From positions 6,305,501-6,369,500 of the forward strand of contig NZ_CP062229.1 of assembly GCF_024707545.1 (NCBI RefSeq): a stretch of 64,000 nucleotides of DNA, read 5' to 3'. Of this stretch, positions 8,587 through 15,629 are shown piece by piece; within the stretch, counting starts at the first letter, position 1, and every line of letters begins with the position of its first letter. Origin of the DNA: Mesorhizobium onobrychidis. GTDB taxonomy: Bacteria > Pseudomonadota > Alphaproteobacteria > Rhizobiales > Rhizobiaceae. Below the pieces are notes generated by a model, which was not told where the DNA came from, did not search any database, and saw only the letters and a list, made by a program, of their open reading frames with translations. A program made the position numbers and the translations under genes.

Positions 8587-9129
8587 TCAGTGCCCGGGAA
8601 CGGCGAATTGCGAAGCCGCGGAACGGTCCGTAAGGGCACGCGCCGCGGCGAAGCCGAGCGGCTTTTGCTCAGTGCCATCGTGATAGATGAAAGCGAGGCG
8701 GCGGCGGTGCGATGTCAGGCGCGCCGGCAACGGGTGATAGGCGACGCCGGTGCCACCGACGAGCGGCATGACCGCGCCGACGTCGACCAGATCATCGGTT
8801 TCGACGCGAAGCAGATGAAGCCGCACGCCGTCCGCCCTCTCGCCGACAAAGGGTATGCCGGCCAGACGCAGAAAGCTGGATGGGTCCGGCGCCCGGGCAA
8901 AGCCTTCGAGGAAGGCGGTTTCGACAAGATCGAGGTCGACCGATGCGGGATCGGCGGGTGGCTCGTGAGCCTGGTCATGCGCCAGATGCGGCGTCTGCCA
9001 TTGCAGCGGCTTGCCAGCGGGTCCGTTGTGGCCGAGGGCGTGCGGATGGTCATGACGACCATTCGGGCCATGATGATGGTGGTGACCGTCGCCATGGTCA
9101 TGACTGTGGTGGTGATGATCGTCGTGCAT
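8587..9129 (-). CDS. Histidine-rich protein, candidate nickel chaperone of guanidine hydrolase
   Basis: A 180-residue cytoplasmic protein of no recognised family. Its first 34 residues include 16 histidines (HDDHHHHSHDHGDGHHHHHG and more), a metal-binding tail like those of HypB or UreE. The remaining part (about 60-178) is a compact alpha/beta domain with no cysteine motif and no Walker A, so it is neither HypA nor HypB. The ATG at 9129 lies three bases after the hydrolase stop; an in-frame TTG at 9135 would overlap that stop. Placed between the hydrolase and a nickel permease, it probably stores or inserts Ni2+. The role is inference. Confidence 0.7.
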   Translation of the reverse strand: MHDDHHHHSHDHGDGHHHHHGPNGRHDHPHALGHNGPAGKPLQWQTPHLAHDQAHEPPADPASVDLDLVETAFLEGFARAPDPSSFLRLAGIPFVGERADGVRLHLLRVETDDLVDVGAVMPLVGGTGVAYHPLPARLTSHRRRLAFIYHDGTEQKPLGFAAARALTDRSAASQFAVPGH

Positions 9130-9131
9130 GG

Positions 9132-10340
9132 TCAAAAACTCACCGGTTTGTCGATGATCGATTTATGCTTGCCGAGATTGCCGTGGGCGACCATCGAGCC
9201 GAGCGCCTCGACGACGACACGCACGCCGAACAGCGCGGTGATGTCCGACGTGTCGTAGGGCGGCGAGACCTCGACCACCTCCAGCCCGCAAATGCCGGGC
9301 GCCGTCACCAGCCCAAGCAGCTTGAGCGCCTCGCGCGGCAGGAAGCCGCCCGGCTCAGGCCAGCCCGTGCCGGGCACGAAACCGCAATCGAGGCTGTCGA
9401 CGTCGAAAGAGATGTAGACGGCGTCGGTGTCTTTCCATGCGAGTTCGAGCGCGATTTCCGCCGCCTTCTCAAGGCCTATCTGCTCGATGTCGGCAATGGT
9501 GAGCACGTTGGTGCCGCGCTTCCTCGCCTCGGCGACGCCGTAGCGGGGAACCTGCCAGCCGCCGATGCCGAGCTGCACGAGATTGGTCGCCGAGACGTTC
9601 GGCAGGTTGGTCGCCCAATACCAGGGCGTGGTGTGCATGCGCTCGTCGAGATCCTTTTCCTGGATGTCGATATGGCGGTCGAAATGGATGATGCCGATGC
9701 GTTTCGAGGTCACGTCGGCGATGCCGCGCACGCAGGGAAATCCAATCGAATGGTCGCCGCCCAGCATGATCGGCAGCGCGCCGGACGAGGCGACATGGCT
9801 GACGCCCTTGGTGATCTGGTCGAAGCTTTTTTCGAGATTGGCGGGAATGGTGAAGACGTCGCCGGCGTCGCACAGCGTCATCTGCTCGCGCAGGTCGACG
9901 CCGAGCTCGTAGTTGTACGGCGTGTAGAGCGCCGAGATGCGACGAATGCCTTGCGGCCCGAAGCGGGTTCCCGGCCGGTAGGTGGTGCCGCTGTCGAAAG
10001 GGATGCCGATGACGGCAGCATCATATTTGCCGACGTCGCGGACGTTCTCGACATAGGGCGCCTTGAGAAAGGTATTGATGCCGGCGAAATGCGGCAGCTC
10101 GCCGCGCGCGAATGTCGGGATCGACTTGTCGACGATCGACTCCGATCCCGGCAGGCCCATGTCGAGCGCCCATTGCTGCTCTTTGCGCCAGCCGCTTTCC
10201 GGCAGCTTGCCCTCGGCCTCGATCGACTTCCAGCCCTGGGTGCCGCGCGCGTCGAAATCCGGGTGGTGGAAGCGTTCCCTGGCCTCCCGGGCGACCAGCC
10301 CTGCCCGGCGGTGGCTGCGTTCGGGGATATTTCTGGACAT
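9132..10340 (-). CDS. gdmH: Guanidine hydrolase candidate (arginase/agmatinase superfamily)
   Basis: A 402-residue ureohydrolase. The dinuclear metal ligands are all present: H197 in GGDHS, D221/H223/D225 in HFDRHIDIQ, and D313/D315 in SFDVDSLD. The roughly 100-residue N-terminal extension before the catalytic core resembles the nickel-dependent guanidine hydrolase of cyanobacteria (Sll1077) rather than short agmatinases. The operon starts with a guanidine-I riboswitch, includes a dedicated importer and ends with a nickel permease. The expected reaction is guanidine plus water to urea plus ammonia. By homology alone it would be called agmatinase; the riboswitch decides for guanidine. Confidence 0.85.
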   Translation of the reverse strand: MSRNIPERSHRRAGLVAREARERFHHPDFDARGTQGWKSIEAEGKLPESGWRKEQQWALDMGLPGSESIVDKSIPTFARGELPHFAGINTFLKAPYVENVRDVGKYDAAVIGIPFDSGTTYRPGTRFGPQGIRRISALYTPYNYELGVDLREQMTLCDAGDVFTIPANLEKSFDQITKGVSHVASSGALPIMLGGDHSIGFPCVRGIADVTSKRIGIIHFDRHIDIQEKDLDERMHTTPWYWATNLPNVSATNLVQLGIGGWQVPRYGVAEARKRGTNVLTIADIEQIGLEKAAEIALELAWKDTDAVYISFDVDSLDCGFVPGTGWPEPGGFLPREALKLLGLVTAPGICGLEVVEVSPPYDTSDITALFGVRVVVEALGSMVAHGNLGKHKSIIDKPVSF

Positions 10341-10352
10341 TCACGGTCTCCG

Positions 10353-11162
10353 TTACGACGCCGTCGTCGCCATTGCTGTATCCGGCCGGGTCGTCCCGAC
10401 CATCGCGGCCACCTTGGCCAAGTGATGAGAGGAAGCCCGGGTCTTGCGATCGAGCTTCAAATCGTAGGTGATCGTCGCGCCGTAAGCGGACGGGAACTGC
10501 GGATCGTGGCGCAGCTTGTCGAAAACCAGCACGCGGGTGCCGAGCTTGAAGGCCTCACCGATATCGTGGGTGACCATCACCACCGTCATGCCGTGCTCGG
10601 TCCACAGCTCGGTCAGCAGGTCGTGCATCTCGACGCGGATGCCGGGATCGAGCGCCCCGAACGGTTCGTCGAGAAGCAGGATCTGCGGACGGCCGAGCAA
10701 GGTCTGCGCAATCGCCAGCCGCTGCTGCATGCCGCCGGAAAGCGATGCCGGATAAAGGTCGCGCGCATGAGCGAGCCCGACGCGCGCCAGCATGGCCTCG
10801 GCCTCTTGCCTGGCCTTTCTGCGCCTGGCGCCGAAGACGCGGCCAAACGGCCCGCCCGAGCGAAAGTCTTCGACCAGCAGCAGGTTCTGCATGGCGGTCA
10901 GATGCGGAAATACCGAATAGCGCTGAAAGACAATGCCGCGCTGCGGCGTCGGCTCGGGCACGATCGGGCCATCGCCGACGATGACGACGCCGCTGCTCTG
11001 CTGCTCCTGGCCGAGCAGAATGCGCAGGAACGTCGATTTTCCGCAGCCGCTGGCGCCGACCAGCGATAGGAATTCGCCGGCCTCGGCGGTGACGTTGACC
11101 CGCTCGAGCACGCGGGCATCGCCATAACTCTTTTCCAGCCCGTGAACGACGATGCGGCTCAT
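10353..11162 (-). CDS. ABC transporter ATP-binding protein, TauB/SsuB type (guanidine importer)
   Basis: A 269-residue ATPase. Walker A is GASGCGKST (36-44), the signature is LSGGMQQRLAIAQ, Walker B is ILLLDEPFGALD and the H-loop is VTHDIGEAF. Its ATG at 11162 overlaps the permease stop by four bases, so the much longer upstream open frame is not coding. The C-terminal 60 residues extend past the nucleotide-binding domain without a clear TOBE fold. With the permease and binding protein it forms a nitrate/taurine-type importer; riboswitch control suggests guanidine as cargo. Confidence 0.88.
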   Translation of the reverse strand: MSRIVVHGLEKSYGDARVLERVNVTAEAGEFLSLVGASGCGKSTFLRILLGQEQQSSGVVIVGDGPIVPEPTPQRGIVFQRYSVFPHLTAMQNLLLVEDFRSGGPFGRVFGARRRKARQEAEAMLARVGLAHARDLYPASLSGGMQQRLAIAQTLLGRPQILLLDEPFGALDPGIRVEMHDLLTELWTEHGMTVVMVTHDIGEAFKLGTRVLVFDKLRHDPQFPSAYGATITYDLKLDRKTRASSHHLAKVAAMVGTTRPDTAMATTAS

Positions 11163-12070
11163 CTGGCCTCCAACGGATGCGCCCAAGGGGACATCGCTTG
11201 GGAAAGCCGCACCAGCAGCCAATCGGTGATGACGGCAAGCAGCGTGATCCAGGCGACATAGGGCAGGATGACGTCCATCGAGAGATAGCGGCGGACGAGG
11301 AAAATGCGGTAACCCAGCCCTTCGGTCGAGGCGATGGCTTCGGCGGCGATCAGGAAAAGCCAGGCCGGCCCGAGTGCCAGCCGCACGCAGGTGATGAGGC
11401 GCGGCATGACTTGCGGCAGCACCAGCCGCAAGACCATGGTCCAGCTGTTGCCGCCAAGTGTCTGTGCCTTGGCCACCAGTTCGGACGGCAACTCCATCAC
11501 CCGGTTGGCGATGTCGCGCACCATCACCGGCGCGACGCCGACGGCAATCAGCGTGATCTTGGCCGTTTCGCCGAGGCCGAGCGCGATGAACAGGATCGGC
11601 AGCAGCGCCAGCGGAGGGATGACGCAGACGACGGTGACGAAGGGCAGCAGGAAGGCGCGCACCCGCGGAATGAAGCCGATGGCGATGCCAAGCGAAAGCG
11701 CGGCGAACGTGGCAACGCCCACGCCCGCGAACAGCCTGAGGAGACTGGCATAGGTGTCGACCCACAGGATGAGGTCGCCGGAGCGTCTGTCCGGAACCGT
11801 CGCCAGGTCAAGAAAGGCCGACCACATCTGTGCCGGCGAGGGCAGCAGCTTGTCGCTGGGATTGACCGCCAGTCGTTGCGCCGAAGCGATCAGATAGACG
11901 ATCGCCACGAACAAGAACGGCAAGCCGCCGAGGAACAAGGCGCTGCCGCGCGAGACCTTCGCATTGATCATGCGAAGGCGCACCCTCGACCTCGGCCAGG
12001 AAGGGCGCGTGGTGCCCTCCCCGCCCGTCGCGGAGACTTCATCCCTGGCACTCATTCCCTTGGCCAGCAT
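11159..12070 (-). CDS. ABC transporter permease, TauC/SsuC type (guanidine importer)
   Basis: A 303-residue inner-membrane permease. A polar N-terminal region of about 40 residues is followed by six helices and the EAA-type loop (LVAKAQTLGGNSWTMVLRLVLP, about 200-221). The start is taken at the ATG at 12070, seven bases after the binding-protein stop; in-frame ATGs at 12055 and 11971 are alternatives, and the polar leader makes a shorter product possible. It overlaps the ATPase gene by four bases. The gene order (binding protein, permease, ATPase, hydrolase) parallels the cyanobacterial guanidine locus. Confidence 0.87.
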   Translation of the reverse strand: MLAKGMSARDEVSATGGEGTTRPSWPRSRVRLRMINAKVSRGSALFLGGLPFLFVAIVYLIASAQRLAVNPSDKLLPSPAQMWSAFLDLATVPDRRSGDLILWVDTYASLLRLFAGVGVATFAALSLGIAIGFIPRVRAFLLPFVTVVCVIPPLALLPILFIALGLGETAKITLIAVGVAPVMVRDIANRVMELPSELVAKAQTLGGNSWTMVLRLVLPQVMPRLITCVRLALGPAWLFLIAAEAIASTEGLGYRIFLVRRYLSMDVILPYVAWITLLAVITDWLLVRLSQAMSPWAHPLEAR

Positions 12071-12076
12071 GTCGCG

Positions 12077-13141
12077 TCAGGGCGTTGCGGTTGCGGCCTC
12101 GGCCATGAAGGCTGGATCGAAACGCAGCTTGACGTTTTTGGCGTCGCCCAGCGTGGATCCGTCGGGAAAGCTCATGCCGACCACGTCGACACTCGTCGCG
12201 TTGGTGCCTAGGATGCCGTGGCTGAACAGGAAGTTGCGGACCAGATCCATCGTCTTCGGCAATTCGGTGCCGTTGGTGAACTCGACCGCCTTGGCGGGGT
12301 CGAAGAACATTGCCGTCGAAGCAAGCTGCGCGTCGAAGCCGGCGAGGTCCGTACCGGACGCCTTGGCCATCTCCTCCTTGGCTGCCTTGCCTTCCGGCGT
12401 GTCCGAGCTCATCAGGTCCATCGCTTCGTACCACGCGCCGGCAAGCGCCTTGCCCAGCGCAGGGTTGTCCTTCAGCGTCTCGGTGTTGACGACCATCATG
12501 TCGATGATCTCGCCGGGAATCTGCGAGGAATCGAACACTTTGTGCGCACCCGGCATGGCGACGATCTCGGACACCAGCGGATTCCAGGTGACGACCGAGG
12601 TGACGTCGCTGGTGCCGTAGGCGGCGACCATGTCGGCGTCGGAGGTGTTGACGACGGTGATGTCCTTCTCGGCGAGCTTGACCGTGTCCAGCGCCCGCGC
12701 CAGCAGGTAATGCGAGACGGAGAGCTCGACGAGATTGACCTTCTGGCCGGCAATGTCGGCGAGCGCGGCCTTGTCCTTGAGGATCACGGCATCGTTGCCG
12801 TTGGAGAAGTCGCCGATGATCACGGCGGTGGTGTCGACGCCGCCGCCAGCGGGGATCGACAGCGCGTCCATGTTGGTCATCGAACAGCCGTCGAAGCCGC
12901 CGGCGGTGTACTGGTTGATGCTTTCGACATAGTCGTTGATGCGGGTGATCTCGACGTTGATGCCGTTTTTTTCAGCCCATTTCTTCATGATGCCGCTGTC
13001 GGAAAGATAGCCCCACGGCATCCAGCCGACATAGATCGACCAGCATATCTTGAAGTCTTTCTTGGGCGCCGCGTCGGCGGCGGAAATCATGGGAAGGCTG
13101 AGTGATGCGGCTAGGATGATTGCGGCCAGCTTGCGAAGCAT
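12077..13141 (-). CDS. ABC transporter substrate-binding protein, TauA type (guanidine-binding candidate)
   Basis: A 354-residue periplasmic protein with a Sec signal peptide ending near residue 24 (AASLSLPMISAADAA). The mature part has the NitT/TauT-type two-lobed fold, with an aromatic-rich opening CWSIYVGWMPWGYL that could cage a small cation. It is the first gene after the guanidine-I riboswitch; an AGGGG ribosome site lies about seven bases before the ATG. It should deliver guanidinium to the downstream permease. A related small cationic ligand cannot be excluded without binding data. Confidence 0.87.
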   Translation of the reverse strand: MLRKLAAIILAASLSLPMISAADAAPKKDFKICWSIYVGWMPWGYLSDSGIMKKWAEKNGINVEITRINDYVESINQYTAGGFDGCSMTNMDALSIPAGGGVDTTAVIIGDFSNGNDAVILKDKAALADIAGQKVNLVELSVSHYLLARALDTVKLAEKDITVVNTSDADMVAAYGTSDVTSVVTWNPLVSEIVAMPGAHKVFDSSQIPGEIIDMMVVNTETLKDNPALGKALAGAWYEAMDLMSSDTPEGKAAKEEMAKASGTDLAGFDAQLASTAMFFDPAKAVEFTNGTELPKTMDLVRNFLFSHGILGTNATSVDVVGMSFPDGSTLGDAKNVKLRFDPAFMAEAATATP

Positions 13142-13187
13142 TGCGTACCCCTGTTCGCGATCCGGATTGCGACCGGACTTTATGTTG

Positions 13188-13233
13188 GGGTTTGCGGAGC
13201 GCGCATCCGGGAGAGGTTCGCGCCAGCAAACCC
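13188..13233 (-). promoter_or_regulatory. Hairpin downstream of riboswitch, candidate expression platform
   Basis: On the minus strand, GGGTTTGC (starting at 13233) pairs with GCAAACCC (ending at 13188). Inside, GCGCG pairs with CGCGC. The 15-base loop AACCTCTCCCGGATG contains TCTCCCGG, the exact complement of CCGGGAGA in the conserved 3' part of the aptamer (13243-13250). Loop-aptamer pairing and aptamer folding would compete. No T-run follows, so it is not a simple intrinsic terminator. Confidence 0.6.
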
Positions 13234-13356
13234 GTGCAGGGTTCTCCCGGGATTTTGGCCCGCCGTGTTCCGCCGGATGCCTCAGTGCATCCCTGGCGGT
13301 CGCATCTCTTGGACCAGCACCGCTTTGTTGCGGCCGGAACCCTAGACGCTCTGCAC
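13234..13356 (-). ncRNA. Guanidine-I riboswitch (ykkC class)
   Basis: The 5' leader of the guanidine operon carries the ykkC signature blocks in order on the minus strand: CTAGGGTTCCG, CTGGTCCAAGAG, ACACGGCGGGCCAAAA and CCCGGGAGA. P1 closes the aptamer by pairing GTGCAG (starting at 13356) with CTGCAC (ending at 13234). Internal stems are CCGC/GCGG and the hairpin CCGCC-A-GGGATGC/GGCATCC-GGCGG. This class binds guanidinium and normally raises expression when ligand is present. It identifies the downstream genes as guanidine related. Confidence 0.93.
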
Positions 13357-13367
13357 ACCATCAACGA

Positions 13368-13383
13368 AGCAAGGAGCATGCCA
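13368..13383 (-). promoter_or_regulatory. Sigma54 (RpoN) -24/-12 promoter of guanidine operon
   Basis: On the minus strand TGGCATGCTCCTTGCT fits the RpoN consensus TGGCAY-N5-TTGCW, with the invariant GG and GC separated by exactly ten bases. Counting the C of GC as -12 puts transcription start at about 13357, one base before the riboswitch P1 helix. That agreement supports both assignments. It implies activation by an enhancer-binding protein such as NtrC; no convincing enhancer site was identified. Confidence 0.8.
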
Positions 13384-13496
13384 AAGCCGAATTATGCCAT
13401 AAGGCCGGCATTTGTGGAGCTGTGCAGCTTCGAGCATTCGCACGAGTGACGCGAAAATCATCGCATCGCCGACGGATTGGGCAGTTTGCCTGATTG

Positions 13497-14201
13497 CTAG
13501 GAAGATATCCCGATTGAATCCACCGCCGGTTTCATCGGGTCAACCGCGGCAAAGACGGCGCTCGCCTCGCTGACGATGGAAACGTGATCCTTGGCTGCAT
13601 GCCCTGCGGCAGCGCTGTCGCCGCGCATGATCGCGGTAACGATGACGTCATGCTCCTGCCAGGATTTGGCCAGGCGGCCCGGCAGCATGAATTGCGCGCG
13701 CCGAAACGGCGCCAGCCGGCTGCGCGTCATGACGGTCAGTTCATAGATGTGCTTGCTGTGCGCGCCGCGATAGAGCCGGGTGTGGAACTCGGTGTTGAAA
13801 TACTCGTAATCCTCCTCCGCACCCAGCTGCACGAGACGCGCCGATAGCTGGTGCTCGATTTCGAGCGCGCGGCGCTCGGCGGTGGTCATGCGCTCGGCTG
13901 AGAACCGCGCGCAGATCGCTTCAAGCTCGGCCATGCTCTCGAACATCGAGGCAAGGTGCTCCTGCGTCACCACGGCGACGGTGGCGCCCCGGTTGGGCCG
14001 CCTTTCGACCAGCCCCATGGCGCTCAGCCGGCCAAGCGCCTCCCTGACGGGGGTGCGCGACACATCGAAACGGGCAGCCAGCGAGGCCTCGTCGAGCTTT
14101 TCGCCGGGGCGCAGGAACCCGGTGACGATCCGGTCGCCGATCGCCCTCACCATCTGATCGACGGTCGTGCCCGACCTGATCAAGCTGCGCTTCCCCGACA
14201 A
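13497..14201 (-). CDS. GntR family transcriptional regulator (FCD subfamily)
   Basis: A 234-residue regulator with an N-terminal winged helix (about 10-80: GEKLDEASLAARFDVSRTPV, then GLVERRPNRGATVAVV). The C-terminal FCD domain (about 90-215) has a metal/ligand-type pattern (NTEFHTRLYRGAHSKH, HAAKDHVSIV). It is divergent from the biuret/triuret operon, whose promoter overlaps a candidate site for it. It also backs onto the guanidine operon promoter with 113 bases between, so an effect there is possible. Likely a repressor responding to a substrate of the 14.5-22.8 kb operon. Confidence 0.87.
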   Translation of the reverse strand: MSGKRSLIRSGTTVDQMVRAIGDRIVTGFLRPGEKLDEASLAARFDVSRTPVREALGRLSAMGLVERRPNRGATVAVVTQEHLASMFESMAELEAICARFSAERMTTAERRALEIEHQLSARLVQLGAEEDYEYFNTEFHTRLYRGAHSKHIYELTVMTRSRLAPFRRAQFMLPGRLAKSWQEHDVIVTAIMRGDSAAAGHAAKDHVSIVSEASAVFAAVDPMKPAVDSIGISS

Positions 14202-14321
14202 TTCTCCTCCGTCCAGTCTTTTTCGCGGCCGTGCGACAAGTGGCTCGCCGGAAGTTTCGACTCGGGCGCCTCTATGCCTTTATTTTAATCTACATGTCAA
14301 ATTGACCGTTTGAAAGGCAAA

Positions 14322-14334
14322 AAGTGTATGCAAT
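14322..14334 (+). promoter_or_regulatory. Candidate GntR operator, distal copy
   Basis: AAGTGTATGCAAT here is matched by an inverted copy (AAGTGCATGCAAT read on the other strand) at 14414-14426, with one mismatch in 13. The first copy also lies inside an AGGCAA/TTGCCT inverted repeat (14315-14339). Two inverted copies about 92 bases apart between a GntR gene and its divergent operon are a typical looping-operator arrangement. The binding itself is inference. Confidence 0.5.
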
Positions 14335-14403
14335 TGCCTCTCGCTTGAGCAGAACGCGTCGGTGTATCGACTGATTTCATTTAATAAATTTTAGCTTTTG
14401 AAC

Positions 14404-14420
14404 TGGCACAGCGATTGCAT
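14404..14420 (+). promoter_or_regulatory. Sigma54 (RpoN) -24/-12 promoter of biuret/triuret operon
   Basis: TGGCAC-AGCGA-TTGCAT is a perfect match to the RpoN consensus, with GG (14405-14406) and GC (14417-14418) ten bases apart. Predicted start of transcription is near 14430, giving a 50-base leader before the ATG at 14480. The proximal GntR site at 14414-14426 covers the -12 element. Confidence 0.8.
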
Positions 14421-14426
14421 GCACTT
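14414..14426 (-). promoter_or_regulatory. Candidate GntR operator over the -12 box
   Basis: ATTGCATGCACTT is the inverted counterpart of the site at 14322-14334. It overlaps the TTGCAT of the sigma54 promoter, so a bound regulator would block RpoN holoenzyme. This suggests dual control: nitrogen limitation through RpoN, and substrate through GntR. Confidence 0.5.
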
Positions 14427-14479
14427 TTCCGAGAAGGGAATCAATCGACCCGGAAAAGGGTCCAACAGGGAGCATCGAC

Positions 14480-15607
14480 ATGACCGAGAGATTCATGCTT
14501 AGCCGCCGCGAACTGCTCAAGACCTCCGCCGCCGGAGCGGCACTCGGTCTGGCCTCGGCGTCATTCCCGATCAGCAGGGCGTTCGCCGCTGCCGTCACCG
14601 TCGGCTTTATCTATGTCGGACCGAAGGACGACTACGGCTACAACCAGGCGCATGCCGAGGGTGCCGCCACATTGAAGGCCATCGAGGGCATCTCCGTTGT
14701 CGAGGAGGAGAACGTCCCCGAAACGGTCGATGTCCAGAAGACGATGGAATCGATGATCAACCTCGACGGCGCGTCGCTGATCTTCCCGACCTCCTTCGGC
14801 TATTTCGATCCGCATATGCTGGCCATGTGCGCGAAATTCCCCGACATGCAGTTCCGCCATTGCGGCGGCATGTGGAACAAGGACAAGCATCCGATGAATG
14901 CCGGTTCCTATTTCGGCTATATCGGCATGGGCCAGTATCTCAACGGCGTCGCCGCCGGCCACGCCACCAAGACCAAGAAGATCGGCTTCGTCGCCGCAAA
15001 GCCCATTCCGCAGGTCCTGCTCAACATCAACTCCTTCCTGCTCGGCGCACGCTCGGTCGACCCGACCATCACCTGCCAGGTGATCTTCACCGGCGAATGG
15101 TCGCTGGCGGTCAAGGAGGCGGAAGCCACCAATGCACTGGTCGATCAGGGTGCCGACGTCATCACCTGCCATGTCGACAGCCCGAAAGTGGTGGTCGAAA
15201 CGGCGGCGGGACGCGGTGCCTTCATCTGCGGCTACCATGCCAATCAGAGTCCGCTGGCGCCCGAAAAATATCTGACCGGCGCGGAATGGAACTGGGCGAA
15301 GGTCTACAAGATGTTCGTCGACGACCTCGCGGCCGGCAAGCCGCTGCCCAATTTCACGCGCGGCGGACTGGCCGACGGCTTCGTCAAGATGAGCCCGCTC
15401 GGCCCCGCCGTCAGCGAGGCGGCGCGCGCCCAGTTCGACGGCACGCTCGCCGAAATGATGAAGGGCGGCTTTTCGGTGATCAAGGGGCCGTTGAAGAACA
15501 ACAAGGGCGACGTCGTCGCAACCAAGGGCCAGACCTTCGTCGAAGCCGCGATCGAGCTGGAAAGCATGGACTATCTCGTCGAGGGTGTCGTCGGCTCGAC
15601 CGCTTGA
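14480..15607 (+). CDS. BMP family ABC transporter substrate-binding protein
   Basis: A 375-residue periplasmic binding protein of the basic-membrane-protein (PnrA-like) family. A Tat-like signal (LSRRELLKTSAAGAALGLAS) ends near residue 35 at FAAAV. The mature fold opens with VGFIYVGPKDDYGYNQAHAEG, the usual BMP start. A GGGAG ribosome site precedes the ATG. Homologues bind nucleosides or purines; here the operon encodes hydrolases of biuret-like compounds, so a ureide ligand such as triuret or biuret is likely. The ligand is inferred from context only. Confidence 0.88.
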   Translation: MTERFMLSRRELLKTSAAGAALGLASASFPISRAFAAAVTVGFIYVGPKDDYGYNQAHAEGAATLKAIEGISVVEEENVPETVDVQKTMESMINLDGASLIFPTSFGYFDPHMLAMCAKFPDMQFRHCGGMWNKDKHPMNAGSYFGYIGMGQYLNGVAAGHATKTKKIGFVAAKPIPQVLLNINSFLLGARSVDPTITCQVIFTGEWSLAVKEAEATNALVDQGADVITCHVDSPKVVVETAAGRGAFICGYHANQSPLAPEKYLTGAEWNWAKVYKMFVDDLAAGKPLPNFTRGGLADGFVKMSPLGPAVSEAARAQFDGTLAEMMKGGFSVIKGPLKNNKGDVVATKGQTFVEAAIELESMDYLVEGVVGSTA

Positions 15608-15629
15608 GCATGGATCGGAGACGGGGGCC

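Noticed and set aside
7964..10340. Agmatinase or formiminoglutamase role for the ureohydrolase
   Set aside because: The general superfamily call is possible from motifs, but the guanidine-I riboswitch, importer and nickel permease favour guanidine.
8880..11069. 729-codon plus-strand open frame across the guanidine hydrolase and ATPase genes
   Set aside because: It is the antisense of conserved metal-ligand and Walker motifs on the other strand and has no domain of its own.
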